DNA of 64,000 nucleotides from Candidatus Pantoea varia (GTDB taxonomy: Bacteria; Pseudomonadota; Gammaproteobacteria; Enterobacterales; Enterobacteriaceae). Position numbers and translations under genes: made by a program. Where the stretch lies: assembly GCF_900115075.1 (NCBI RefSeq), contig NZ_FOVG01000003.1, positions 62,001 to 126,000 of the forward strand. Reading direction: 5' to 3'. Below are positions 16,833 to 25,874 of this stretch, one piece after another. Below the pieces are notes generated by a model. That model was not told where the DNA came from and ran no database searches. It saw only the letters and a list, made by a program, of their open reading frames with translations. Within the stretch, counting starts at the first letter, position 1, and each line of letters opens with the position of its first letter.

Positions 16833-17981
16833 ATGACCCAACGTATGATTCTCAATGAAACCGCCTGGTTTGGTGCGGGTGCTTTGCGCCATTTGCCGGA
16901 AGAGGTACAACGTCGCGGGATGCGAAAAGCACTGATCGTGACTGACAAAGCGCTGGTCGCGGCGGGTGCGCTGAAGCGGGTGACCGATCTGCTGGTGCAA
17001 CATCAGCTTGACTGGGCGGTGTATGATGAGGTGGTGCCAAATCCTACCATTCGGGTTGTGCAGCAGGGTGTTGCGGTGTTCAGAGAGTCAGGTGCCGACT
17101 ACCTGATCGCCATCGGTGGCGGCTCACCACAGGATACCAGCAAGGCGATCGGCATTATTATTAATAACCCTGAATTTGAAGATGTCCGCAGTCTGGAAGG
17201 CGTCAGCCCCACCCGCCATCCGTGCGTGCCGATCATCGCCATCCCGACCACGGCAGGCACAGCCGCAGAAGTGACGATTAATTACGTCATTACCGATGAA
17301 GAGAATCGCCGTAAGTTTGTCTGTGTCGATCCCCATGACATTCCGAAAGTGGCGATCATTGATGCGGAGATGATGGCGAGCATGCCCGCGTCGCTGAAGG
17401 CTGCGACGGGTATTGATGCCTTAACCCATGCCATTGAAGGCTATATCACACGCGGTGCCTGGACCCTGACTGATATGCTGCACCTTAAATCCATTGAGAT
17501 TATCAGCCAGTCACTGCGCGAATCGGTGGCAGGAAATATCGAGGCGGTTGAGCAGATGGCGCTGGGGCAATATGTGGCCGGTATGGGTTTCTCCAATGTC
17601 GGTCTTGGCCTGGTGCATGGCATGGCACACCCGCTGGGCGCGTTTTATAACGTCCCGCACGGTGTCGCGAACGCCATTCTGTTGCCGCAGGTGATGGCGT
17701 GGAATGCCTCCTGCACAGGCGAAAAATATCGCGACATTGCCCGTGCAATGGGTGTGAAACAGGTCGGGTCATTGTCGCTGGATCAGGCGCGGGAAGCGGC
17801 GGTCGCCGCGGTTCGTCAGCTCTGTCGCGATGTGGGTATTCCCCGTTCGCTGCGTGAAGTGGGCTTAAAAGAGGTGGATATCCCTGCACTTGCACAGGCG
17901 GCGCTGGACGATGTCTGCACCGGCGGCAACCCACGGACGCCGGACCTGGAGGACGTGGTGGCGTTATACCGCCAGAGTTAA
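16833..17981 (+). CDS. fucO: FucO-like lactaldehyde / 1,2-propanediol oxidoreductase
   Basis: This 382-residue iron-containing alcohol dehydrogenase has the same length as E. coli FucO and is very similar along it: RMILNETAWFG at the start, SGADYLIAIGGGSPQDT near 95, and GMAHPLGAFYNVPHG near 263. The Fe-binding histidines (H263/H277 region, with the earlier D/H pair near 196-200) are in place. It reduces L-lactaldehyde to 1,2-propanediol with NADH under anaerobic conditions. The start at 16833 has a GAGGA ribosome binding site. No fucose or rhamnose catabolic genes are nearby, so the physiological aldehyde may differ. Divergent from DAK, with an FNR box between. Confidence 0.9.
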   Translation: MTQRMILNETAWFGAGALRHLPEEVQRRGMRKALIVTDKALVAAGALKRVTDLLVQHQLDWAVYDEVVPNPTIRVVQQGVAVFRESGADYLIAIGGGSPQDTSKAIGIIINNPEFEDVRSLEGVSPTRHPCVPIIAIPTTAGTAAEVTINYVITDEENRRKFVCVDPHDIPKVAIIDAEMMASMPASLKAATGIDALTHAIEGYITRGAWTLTDMLHLKSIEIISQSLRESVAGNIEAVEQMALGQYVAGMGFSNVGLGLVHGMAHPLGAFYNVPHGVANAILLPQVMAWNASCTGEKYRDIARAMGVKQVGSLSLDQAREAAVAAVRQLCRDVGIPRSLREVGLKEVDIPALAQAALDDVCTGGNPRTPDLEDVVALYRQS

Positions 17982-18011
17982 GTCACCCCTTTTTTTGCGC
18001 TGTATTATCTT

Positions 18012-18037
18012 GCCCGCCCTCGCTGGCGGGCTTTTTT
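18012..18037 (+). terminator. Intrinsic terminator after the fucO-like gene
   Basis: GCCCGCC (18012-18018) pairs with GGCGGGC (18025-18031) around a 6-base loop, followed by six T. Confidence 0.9.
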
Positions 18038-18293
18038 ACGTCCTGCGAACGATTAACAGGGAACTATTCGCCAGCGGTTACAGGGATGCATTCGCGGCGG
18101 CAGCAAAGGTTTTAGCGGCTTTTTTCGGTCTGGTTTCAGCCTGAAATCGCCCACTGTGATAGTGCAGTTCATAGACCGAATTGCAGGCTTAACCCATGAT
18201 TTATTTAGATCCTAAACCCCGCCCCTCTTGATCTGGATCACAAAAATCCGCATCATGCGCAGCGAAAACCTTAATGACGCTGCGGAGATCTCG

Positions 18294-18467
18294 ATGACAC
18301 TGTACCAGGGTATGCTCATTTTCTATGCCGTTGTTGCACTGGTCGCTACGCTGATCACGTTCTTCATCGCCAAAGATAAGCTGAGTATCAAACTACTGAG
18401 CGCCTTTTTAGTCGGTGCGACCTGGCCGATGAGTTTTCCTGTCGCCCTGATGTTTGCGCTGTTTTAA
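18294..18467 (+). CDS. ortT: OrtT/GhoT-family small membrane toxin
   Basis: This 57-residue protein has two hydrophobic membrane segments (about 8-25 and 35-55). It is nearly co-linear with E. coli OrtT from the first residues (MTLYQGMLIFYAVVA) to the C-terminal ATWPMSFPVALMFALF. OrtT and GhoT insert into the inner membrane and lower ATP and membrane potential. The ATG at 18294 has a GGAG ribosome binding site; longer in-frame starts upstream lack one. No GhoS-like antitoxin is visible, which matches OrtT being described as an orphan toxin. Confidence 0.88.
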   Translation: MTLYQGMLIFYAVVALVATLITFFIAKDKLSIKLLSAFLVGATWPMSFPVALMFALF

Positions 18468-18571
18468 TTGACAGAATCTCCGTAGCGACCACACTCAGGT
18501 AAGACGTCCCTGACCAGCAAACCGCCGATCACCGACGTGACCTTGTTCATGACGGTTAATAAGGAGCGGCT

Positions 18572-18742
18572 ATGCGCGTTGTCAGTGTGATGATTCTGGT
18601 TTCTCTTCTCAGTGCCTGCAGTGATCCATGGCATGCTGAAAAACCGGTCCCGGCGGCCGAAACCCGTCAGCAGACCTGCCAGCCCGGCACCAATCCCAGC
18701 CAGAATGACTGCGGTCACTTCCCGGAACCTGAATTTCACTGA
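18572..18742 (+). CDS. Small lipoprotein, 56 residues
   Basis: This short open frame is preceded by a strong AAGGAG ribosome binding site. It encodes a signal peptide ending in the lipobox LLSAC (Cys at residue 16). The mature part of 41 residues is Pro/Gln/Cys-containing (KPVPAAETRQQT, then a second and third cysteine). It should be exported and lipid-anchored. I do not recognise a family. It lies 104 bases after the OrtT-like gene, on the same strand. A 91-codon frame on the opposite strand covers the same DNA but lacks comparable start signals. Confidence 0.75.
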   Translation: MRVVSVMILVSLLSACSDPWHAEKPVPAAETRQQTCQPGTNPSQNDCGHFPEPEFH

Positions 18743-18901
18743 TCGGTAAAACGGCCAACAGTGCTACGAGATCGCATTTGCGCTATTTCATCGCATAACA
18801 AGGCTTTACACTCCGCCAACCGGTCAGTAAAGTAGCGCCCAGACATCAATTCTGATGCGTAAGCGTTAACGTCAAGCAACGCCCCCGCAGCACTGCTGCC
18901 T

Positions 18902-20116
18902 GTGATGATCCCTGCCATGATGCCTGTACAACACCCAGCTAAACCTCTCGCTGCGTTTTCCAGCGCCACGTTTTTTTTGTTCGTCCTGCTGCTCACTGCG
19001 GCTAATCTTCGTGCGCCAATTACCGTCGCGGGTCCGGTACTTCAGGATATCCGCGAGACCTTTGGCCTCAGCGCCGGTGAAGCGGGACTGTTTAATTTTA
19101 TTCCCCTGATGCTGTTTGCCCTGCTCGCTCCGCCCGCCGCCTGGCTGGGAAATCGCATCGGGCTGGAGCGCAGTTTATGGGGCGCGCTGTGCCTGATCAC
19201 GGCCGGTTCGCTGTTGCGCTGGCAGCCGGCTGAAGCGGCATTATGGGGCGGAACGCTGCTGCTCAGCGCAGGCATTGCCGCCGCCAACGTACTGCTGCCG
19301 CCACTGATTAAACGCGATTTCACTGCCCACACCGCCAAATATATTGGCCTGTATGCCGCCACCATGTCGATTACCGCCAGTCTGGCTTCCGGCATAGCCG
19401 TGCCGCTGAGCCAGCTCTCCACGGCGGGCTGGCGACTCTCGCTGGTTGTCTGGGCGCTGCCGGGGCTGGTTGCGTTGCTTGCCTGGCTGCCGCTGTTACG
19501 TCAGCGGCAGTCAACATTAGCGCCCGCTGACGCGACTGTTGCTCATCGTCACCCGTGGCGCTCGGCGGGCGGCTGGCAGATTGCGCTGTTTATGGCGCTC
19601 CAGTCGCTGGCGTTTTATACCCTGATCGACTGGTTTACCGTGTTTGCTCAGGATAATGGCTTTAGTCAGGCCAGCGCGGGCTGGCTGCTGTTCTGGTATC
19701 AGGCGATAGCTATCGTCGCTAACCTGGGCTGTATGATGGCGCTGAAGCGGGTGAAAGATGCCCGGTTCACTGCATTTATTGCCTCATCGGGTATTTTCTT
19801 CGGCATGCTGGGTCTGCTGCTTAATCCGCAGTGGGCCGCCATCTGGCTGACACTGGCTGGACTGGGCGCGGGCGCATCGCTGGTACTTTGCCTCTCGCTG
19901 TTTAATCTGCGAGCCACGAATCACCGCCAGGCCTCGCAACTGTCGGGCATGGCGCAGTGTGTGGGTTATGCACTGGCGGCACTCGGGCCGCTGTTCTTTG
20001 GCATACTGCATGAGCAAAGCGGTAACTGGACACTGCCCTTCAGCGTGCTGGCACTGCTGAGCCTGTTGCAGATGCTACTGGCTCCGCTGGCAGCGCAGTC
20101 AAAACCTATCAGCTGA
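18902..20116 (+). CDS. CynX/NimT-type MFS transporter
   Basis: This is an inner-membrane transporter of about 400 residues and 12 predicted segments, of the CynX/YeaN(NimT) branch of the major facilitator superfamily. Matching landmarks are TAANLRAPITVAGPVLQDIRE near 33-53, NVLLPPLIKRDF near 130, and the C-terminal SGMAQCVGYALAALGP near 345. Known members export or import small anions or nitroimidazoles (cyanate, 2-nitroimidazole). No partner gene fixes the substrate here. The start is uncertain (GTG 18902, ATG 18905, 18917 or 18920), and none has a clear ribosome binding site. Glutaminase follows 77 bases downstream. Confidence 0.87.
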   Translation: MMIPAMMPVQHPAKPLAAFSSATFFLFVLLLTAANLRAPITVAGPVLQDIRETFGLSAGEAGLFNFIPLMLFALLAPPAAWLGNRIGLERSLWGALCLITAGSLLRWQPAEAALWGGTLLLSAGIAAANVLLPPLIKRDFTAHTAKYIGLYAATMSITASLASGIAVPLSQLSTAGWRLSLVVWALPGLVALLAWLPLLRQRQSTLAPADATVAHRHPWRSAGGWQIALFMALQSLAFYTLIDWFTVFAQDNGFSQASAGWLLFWYQAIAIVANLGCMMALKRVKDARFTAFIASSGIFFGMLGLLLNPQWAAIWLTLAGLGAGASLVLCLSLFNLRATNHRQASQLSGMAQCVGYALAALGPLFFGILHEQSGNWTLPFSVLALLSLLQMLLAPLAAQSKPIS

Positions 20117-20193
20117 ACCTGCGGCCCAGCCGCTAACAATTAATGATTCGCCGGTCGCGGATGCGGACAGCGACAATCGACGGGAGAAGGTGC

Positions 20194-21114
20194 GTGTCTG
20201 AACTGAATAATGCTCTGCTGCAGGAGATCCTGGACCAGGTACGTCCGCTGGTCCATCAGGGAAAGGTGGCTAATTATATCCCTGCGCTAGCGGATGTGGC
20301 GGCCGACAATCTGGCGATTGCGGTTTGCCTGCGTGACGGCACGCTCTTTCAGGCAGGTGAGGCTGAGACGCGCTTTTCGATTCAGTCGATCTCCAAAGCG
20401 CTGTCACTGACTGTGGCGCTGACCCGCTATGAGGACAGCGAAATCTGGCAGCGGGTCGGTAAAGAGCCGTCAGGCCAGCCCTTTAATTCGCTGGTGCAGC
20501 TGGAGCTGGAACAGGGCAAGCCGCGCAATCCGTTTATTAATGCCGGGGCGCTGGTGATCTGCGATCTGCTTGAGACCCGGCTGACCGCCCCGCGTCAGCG
20601 AATGCTGGAAATTGTGCGCCAGCTGAGCCAGCAGCCCGATATCAATTATGATCGCCACGTTGCCCGCTCGGAGTTTGAACACTCTGCCCGCAATGCGGCC
20701 ATCGCCTGGCTGATGAAATCGTTTGGTAATTTCGATAACGATGTCACCAGCGTGATGCAGACCTACTTCCACTACTGCTCACTGTCGATGAACTGCATTG
20801 AGCTGGCCCGCACGTTTATCTATCTGGCAAATCAGGGTAAAACGCTGGATGGCAGCCAGATGATCACACCGCGTCAGGCGCGGCAGATTAACGCGCTGAT
20901 GATTACCAGCGGGATGTACGATGGCGCAGGCGAGTTTGCATGGCGTGTCGGAATGCCGGCTAAGTCAGGTGTGGGTGGCGGGATTATTGCCATTATTCCT
21001 GGCGAAATGAGCATTGCCGTCTGGTCACCCGGCCTGGACAGCGCAGGTAATTCGCTGGCCGGAACCGCTGTGCTGGAATTGCTGACCGACAAGCTGGGTC
21101 GATCGATATTTTGA
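20194..21114 (+). CDS. glsB: Glutaminase (GlsB type)
   Basis: This 306-residue enzyme hydrolyses L-glutamine to glutamate and ammonia and matches E. coli GlsB/YneH (308 residues) throughout. The beta-lactamase-like catalytic SxxK is S65-I-S-K68. Other conserved blocks are [11 protein letters not shown] near 115, [20 protein letters not shown] near 160-180, and [11 protein letters not shown] near 255. The GTG start at 20194 is chosen because GGGAGAAGG lies just before it and the length then matches the family. It may be co-transcribed with the preceding MFS gene. Confidence 0.94.
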   Translation: MSELNNALLQEILDQVRPLVHQGKVANYIPALADVAADNLAIAVCLRDGTLFQAGEAETRFSIQSISKALSLTVALTRYEDSEIWQRVGKEPSGQPFNSLVQLELEQGKPRNPFINAGALVICDLLETRLTAPRQRMLEIVRQLSQQPDINYDRHVARSEFEHSARNAAIAWLMKSFGNFDNDVTSVMQTYFHYCSLSMNCIELARTFIYLANQGKTLDGSQMITPRQARQINALMITSGMYDGAGEFAWRVGMPAKSGVGGGIIAIIPGEMSIAVWSPGLDSAGNSLAGTAVLELLTDKLGRSIF

Positions 21115-21251
21115 TTCTGAGCGCGCACATAACAGGCACGCCTCAATGAAAGGCGATGGGGTTCTCAGGGTTCCGGAAGCTGACGTTATATTTTCAGTGC
21201 AGTGCGCTGGCGTTTTGAGCCCTCAGCGATAATCAGCACTCAAAAAATTTC

Positions 21252-22181
21252 TTAGTGCGAAATCTGCGCCAGATCGTCTTCATTCAGACCGGTCATCTGC
21301 ATAACGGTATGGCGATCCATCCCACTCTTCAGCATGGTGCGGGCAATTCTCAGGCTCGCTCCACGAACACCTTCTTTTCGTCCCTGTTCGATGCCCTGTT
21401 CGATGCCTTTCTCAAGCCCTATCTGCTCAAGCTGTTGTGCAATAGTCATAAGCGCCTTCTCGTGTTGGGGCACACGCCGTGCCAGCTCCCATACAAAGGC
21501 TTTGGCATCAGATGCTTCGCCTGCCTGTACCATGTAGTGTACCAGCGAAATCACCTGTGATGAAGAGTGATCGCCTGCCATCAAAATGGATACCAGCTTG
21601 TCCATCAGCTCTGCAATATCCCGCTGCCGGATGTGCTTTTGCAACAGGGTCAAAGCCGCCATGCTGCGGTGTTGCATGATCTCATCGTCAGGAATCACCG
21701 TGACATCGACCAGCGGAAAACGGTGACTGTAAAGCCTGTCCGCCAGCACCGGGTCGTCGAACTCATCCAGCCACCGGGTCGAATAGGGATAGGGAGTGCG
21801 TCTGCCTGTGTAAAACAGGATGGGTATCACCAGCGGTAATCTCTTATGCCCTGCTTCAAGATGGCGCTGCATAGCAGCCACTGCATAACGCATCAGCCGA
21901 AATGCCATATGTTTGTCAGGTGCTGACTGATGCTCAATAAGTACATGGATATATCCATCGCCAGCGGTTGTTTTAAGACTGTAAAGCACGTCGCTGAAGT
22001 ACTGCCGAAGGTCATCCTCCACAAACGACCCCGACTCCAGCTTCAGCGTGCTGAGATCACAGCGTTCGCGCAACTCTGGCGGCAGGTGCAGCGCCATGAA
22101 ATCCCGGGCAATATCCGGCTGAGTCAGAAATTGCCGGAATGTCGCATCATGAGGCGTGGGCGTGCTGTTCTTCTTTTTCAC
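21252..22181 (-). CDS. Rpn-family PD-(D/E)XK nuclease/transposase-like protein
   Basis: This 309-residue protein belongs to the YhgA/Rpn family (recombination-promoting nuclease; transposase_31-type PD-(D/E)XK fold). The typical start HDATFRQFLTQPDIARDFMALHLP covers about 11-34, and the nuclease core includes YIHVLIEHQSAPDKHMAFRLMRY near 98-120. A repetitive GIEQGIEQGRKEG stretch near 265-280 precedes the C-terminal helical tail. E. coli members promote RecA-independent recombination. No terminal repeats or target duplications flank it, so it is not part of a recognisable insertion sequence. Confidence 0.9.
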   Translation of the reverse strand: MKKKNSTPTPHDATFRQFLTQPDIARDFMALHLPPELRERCDLSTLKLESGSFVEDDLRQYFSDVLYSLKTTAGDGYIHVLIEHQSAPDKHMAFRLMRYAVAAMQRHLEAGHKRLPLVIPILFYTGRRTPYPYSTRWLDEFDDPVLADRLYSHRFPLVDVTVIPDDEIMQHRSMAALTLLQKHIRQRDIAELMDKLVSILMAGDHSSSQVISLVHYMVQAGEASDAKAFVWELARRVPQHEKALMTIAQQLEQIGLEKGIEQGIEQGRKEGVRGASLRIARTMLKSGMDRHTVMQMTGLNEDDLAQISH

Positions 22182-22394
22182 TGGCCAGAATCCTTTCTGT
22201 TCCTGAAGCGCTTACAACGGCTGATTCCGCCAGTAAAAGGCGCTAATTCCTGTAGCGCACGAACGTTTAAGGCACTGATGGAGATAACGAAACTAATAGC
22301 CTGATTAATAAACCCTGTAAAACGCGTTACCTGAATTCTACGAGGTTGCTCTGAATATCAATTTATGCAGGACATTAAAACTCTTCCGCCAGGC

Positions 22395-23333
22395 TTAGCT
22401 CACTACATTAATCGGCTCGCCCTGAATAAAGGCCGCGATATTAGCCATCACACCAGTCACCAGATTATCCACGCCGCTGCGACTCGCCCAGGCAATGTGC
22501 GGCGTCAGGAGCAGATTTGCCAGATCCCCCAGCAGCGGGTTATCGATTACGGGCGGTTCGCTGCTCAGCACATCCAGCGCCGCGCCCCCGATGACACCCT
22601 GTTTTAACGCGTCAGCGAGATCGGCCTCGTTAATCAGTCCGCCGCGAGCGGTATTAATCAGCAGCGCATGCGGTTTCATTTTCTCCAGTGCCTGACGATC
22701 GATCATCTGACGCGTGCTGTCACTCAACGGGCAGTGCAGCGAAATAATATCGCTGGTCGCCAGCATCTGCTCAAAGCTGACATAGCCCTCACGCACCCTG
22801 TCACTGCCTTTACGCTCGGCGTACTGCACCTGCATACCCAGGGCCTTAGCCAGCCTGCCGACCGCCTGGCCGATATCACCTTTGCCCGCGATACCAAGTG
22901 TGGCGCCGCCAATGTCCGCTATCGGCTGACGATGCAGACAGAACTGCTGAGCCTGCGGCCAGTCGATGCGGGTATTGCTGGCGTAAGCCATCATCTGACG
23001 GCGCAGGGCGAAAATCGCGGCGATGACTGCCTCTGAAACGCTCTGGGTGGAGTAGCCAGGAACATTACTGACCACGATGCCACGTTCCCGACAGGCGTCC
23101 AGGTCGATACAGTCATAACCGGTCGCCGCAACACAGATAAAGCGCAGTTCGGGTAGCTGCTCCAGGGTATCCGCTCGCAGCGGCACCTTATTGGTGATAG
23201 CCACAGTCGCGCCAGCAAGCGCCGACACGATCTCACTGATCGACGTTTGGGCGCGAATGTCCCATTCAGCATTCTGCTGCCCGGTCGGCAGGGAGACAGG
23301 CAGCGTGTTTCCATCCAGCATTACAATTTTCAT
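22395..23333 (-). CDS. D-2-hydroxyacid dehydrogenase (glycerate/hydroxypyruvate type)
   Basis: This 312-residue NAD(P)-dependent dehydrogenase has a Rossmann glycine motif in LGIAGKGDIGQAVGRLA (near 145-160). The catalytic arginine is in INTARGG (near 230), and the histidine in TPHIAWAS (near 283). The family reduces 2-keto acids such as hydroxypyruvate or glyoxylate. ATG 23333 is preferred because AAGGACT precedes it at proper spacing; the longer frame to 23408 lacks this. It stands alone, with no visible operon partner. A second member of the family is at 55851-56798. Confidence 0.9.
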   Translation of the reverse strand: MKIVMLDGNTLPVSLPTGQQNAEWDIRAQTSISEIVSALAGATVAITNKVPLRADTLEQLPELRFICVAATGYDCIDLDACRERGIVVSNVPGYSTQSVSEAVIAAIFALRRQMMAYASNTRIDWPQAQQFCLHRQPIADIGGATLGIAGKGDIGQAVGRLAKALGMQVQYAERKGSDRVREGYVSFEQMLATSDIISLHCPLSDSTRQMIDRQALEKMKPHALLINTARGGLINEADLADALKQGVIGGAALDVLSSEPPVIDNPLLGDLANLLLTPHIAWASRSGVDNLVTGVMANIAAFIQGEPINVVS

Positions 23334-23552
23334 TCTTAGTCCTTTATGGGTTCGGTTTAAATAGAGCCGAATCATTAATGTTATTTGTATGTGTTCTGTG
23401 GGTAACAACTAAGTTAAATGATGCTGAAATTAAAGTGAATATGTTCAAAGAGTGCGAATTTTTTCGGAACAGATGCCACTTTATTTAACCCTTTTATTCC
23501 CTTCGCGTTACACTGCCGCCCTGAATTCTGACCCCTTACGCCCGTTGAAATA

Positions 23553-23948
23553 ATGCAGAGATCCTCCATCAGACAACGACTCACTGCCGGTATTGCGATA
23601 CTGGCCGTACTGCTGTTGTTTGTTGCGCCGATGATCTCAAAGAATCTGGCTGAACATCACGCTACGATGCAGGATGCCGCGGCAATGAGCGCAGAGATGC
23701 CGATGATGGATCATCACAGCGAGATGTCGATGGCGGATCACGGGATGATGATGGGTTCGGGCTTTGCCTGTGGCTACTGCGATTTACTGGTGCATGTGCC
23801 GCTGATGCTCTGGGTCTTTATCCCGTTCATCTGGTGGATGTGCCTGATCAGCCGCGCCCCGCCGCCTTCTGCCATTCATCCGCCGCAATGGCGACGATTA
23901 TTGCGCCTTCACCGACCGCGTGCGCCACCCTGTTTTGCGTCACACTGA
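23553..23948 (+). CDS. DUF2946-type membrane protein, His/Met-rich
   Basis: This 131-residue protein begins with a membrane segment (about 12-27). A periplasmic stretch rich in His and Met follows (MPMMDHHSEMSMADHGMMMG), then a CGYC motif near 75 and another hydrophobic segment. This layout fits the DUF2946 family, often found with copper- or heme-related genes. It precedes a PepSY membrane protein by 69 bases with the same orientation, and that neighbour also has a Met/His cluster. Metal handling, probably copper, is inferred from composition and context. Confidence 0.72.
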   Translation: MQRSSIRQRLTAGIAILAVLLLFVAPMISKNLAEHHATMQDAAAMSAEMPMMDHHSEMSMADHGMMMGSGFACGYCDLLVHVPLMLWVFIPFIWWMCLISRAPPPSAIHPPQWRRLLRLHRPRAPPCFASH

Positions 23949-24017
23949 CTGCTAACTGATTCGATTGCGTGACAACGTCACCCGATCGCCTTTGTCTTTT
24001 GAAAAGTGTGGAATGCT

Positions 24018-25748
24018 ATGTCTTCTCATCGGGAAATGTCCCCTGCACCACGCGGCACCGTTTTTAACCTGTTTCGCCGCCTGCATTTTTATATTGGCCT
24101 GTTCATTGCGCCGTTTATTTTCGTGGCCGCCCTCACCGGTACGCTTTACGTTCTGACGCCACAGCTGGAACAGGCGATTTACCACGATGCCCTGACCACT
24201 GACGCGCAAGGTGTCGCACAACCGCTGTCAGCGCAGATTGCCGCTGCCCGTGCCCGGGCCGGTGAAACCGCACGCATTTACGCCGTGCGTCCCGCACCGG
24301 GCCCGCAGGATACGACCCGGGTACAGTTTGCTGAGCCTCAGTTGGGCCCCTCTGAGTCGCGCTCGCTGTTTATCGATCCCTACACCCTGCAGGTGAAAGG
24401 CGATATGACGGTGTATGGCACCAGCGGCGTGTTGCCGCTGCGCATGTGGCTGGATCAGCTGCATCGCGGCCTGCTGCTGGGCGATTTTGGCCGTAACTAC
24501 AGCGAACTGGCGGCTTCGTGGCTGTGGGTCGCCGCCCTGGGTGGGATAGTTTTATGGGCCGGCACCCGGCCACCGCGCACCCGGAGCAAAGCACGCAGCG
24601 GCTTTGCGACAATGCGTCACTGGCACGTTACGCTGGGTCTGCTATTGGCCATCGGCCTGGTCTTCTTCTCAGTCACCGGGCTGACCTGGTCACAGTGGGC
24701 GGGCAACAACATTGATAAGATGCGCAGCGACTTCGGCTGGACAACGCCGCAGGTCAATACTGCACTGAACGGTAACGCGCCTGCCGAAGCCGCCGACCCC
24801 CATGCTGACCATCGCGGTGCGATGGAGGGGATGGCGATGTCCGGGATGACCATGCCTGCGAAAACCGCGGCGCCGGTAATCCTCAATCAGCCGAATGCCC
24901 GCTGGGATCAGGCCCTGGCGGCTGCACGTCAGGCCGGACTTCACGCCACGAAACTGGAATTGCGCCAGCCTAAGAACGCTGAACAGGCATGGACGGTTTC
25001 AGAGATTGATCGCAGCTGGCCGAGCCAGGTCGATGCGGTTTCCCTCAATCCGGTTAATTTCAGTGTGGTCGATCGCGTTGAGTTCGCCAGCTTCCCGCTG
25101 GTGGCGAAACTGACCCGCTGGGGCGTGGATGCCCATATGGGCGTGCTGTTTGGCCTGCCTAACCAGCTGATTCTGGCGCTGTTCGGCTTTGGTCTCTGCA
25201 CAATGATTGTGCTGGGCTACCGCATGTGGTGGATACGCCGCCCGGCTGTTCCTCAACTCAGCCCATCGCAGACGCTGTTGTCCGCCTGGCTGGCACTGCC
25301 ACGTTATGCGCAGGGCACCAGCCTGATCGTGATGGTGACGCTGGGCTATGCCCTGCCGGTGATGGGTGTCAGCCTGCTGGTACTGGTACTGCTGGATATT
25401 CAGCGCTGGCGCAGCGCGCAGCGCGCGTCGGTCGTCCGGGTAGAAATCGCGCCGGATAAGCAGTCGCCGCTGGCTATCGTTCAGTCGCGCTTTGCCGGTA
25501 AGCGTAAAGAGATGCGCTATTTTCTGCGCAGCGTGACGGTGCTGGCGCTGATTGTTATTACGGTGATGGCCAATGCGATGATTGGCGGTGTGATCGATCA
25601 GTATCAGATCCCCTTCAGTCACTGGTCACTGACCATGTATATCACCCAGGCGATGATGATCCTGCTCTACTCCACGGTCTTCACCGGGCTGTTGTCGATT
25701 CCACTCTGGTATTTCTTCCTGGGTGAGAGCGACGAACAGGGTAAGTAG
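24018..25748 (+). CDS. PepSY-domain integral membrane protein (PiuB/FegB-like)
   Basis: This protein of about 576 residues has a membrane segment near 20-45 (FIGLFIAPFIFVAAL type PepSY_TM start) and further segments near 145, 195, 360-380, 430 and 500-570. A large periplasmic loop contains HADHRGAMEGMAMSGMTM, a Met/His-rich metal-binding-like stretch. Members of the PepSY_TM family are linked to siderophore-iron reduction, and some to copper. The ATG at 24018 is preferred over GTG 24006; neither has a strong ribosome binding site. With the upstream DUF2946 gene it probably forms a small metal-response unit. Confidence 0.83.
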   Translation: MSSHREMSPAPRGTVFNLFRRLHFYIGLFIAPFIFVAALTGTLYVLTPQLEQAIYHDALTTDAQGVAQPLSAQIAAARARAGETARIYAVRPAPGPQDTTRVQFAEPQLGPSESRSLFIDPYTLQVKGDMTVYGTSGVLPLRMWLDQLHRGLLLGDFGRNYSELAASWLWVAALGGIVLWAGTRPPRTRSKARSGFATMRHWHVTLGLLLAIGLVFFSVTGLTWSQWAGNNIDKMRSDFGWTTPQVNTALNGNAPAEAADPHADHRGAMEGMAMSGMTMPAKTAAPVILNQPNARWDQALAAARQAGLHATKLELRQPKNAEQAWTVSEIDRSWPSQVDAVSLNPVNFSVVDRVEFASFPLVAKLTRWGVDAHMGVLFGLPNQLILALFGFGLCTMIVLGYRMWWIRRPAVPQLSPSQTLLSAWLALPRYAQGTSLIVMVTLGYALPVMGVSLLVLVLLDIQRWRSAQRASVVRVEIAPDKQSPLAIVQSRFAGKRKEMRYFLRSVTVLALIVITVMANAMIGGVIDQYQIPFSHWSLTMYITQAMMILLYSTVFTGLLSIPLWYFFLGESDEQGK

Positions 25749-25791
25749 GCTGCCAGTACGGCAAATTGTGCATTCATCAAAATAACTGACG

Positions 25792-25816
25792 AAGCCGGGC
25801 AAATCTCCCGGCTTTT
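25792..25816 (+). terminator. Probable intrinsic terminator after the PepSY gene
   Basis: AAGCCGGG (25792-25799) pairs with CCCGGCTT (25807-25814) around a 7-base loop. Only four T follow, so strength is moderate. Confidence 0.65.
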
Positions 25817-25874
25817 CATTCTCCGCCTGACGTCTATGATCGTTGTTATCAGTCACTTTCTTTAAGAGCTAATC

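Noticed and set aside
18464..18739. 91-codon minus-strand frame over the small lipoprotein
   Set aside because: The plus-strand lipoprotein has a strong ribosome binding site and a lipobox; the opposite frame has neither feature and looks like its shadow.
18736..18996. 86-codon frame on the minus strand overlapping the start of the CynX-type gene
   Set aside because: It is antisense to the transporter N-terminus, has no clear ribosome binding site and no recognisable family.
21252..22181. Possible insertion sequence, because the product is transposase-like
   Set aside because: No terminal inverted repeats or target duplications are visible; Rpn proteins are usually stand-alone.
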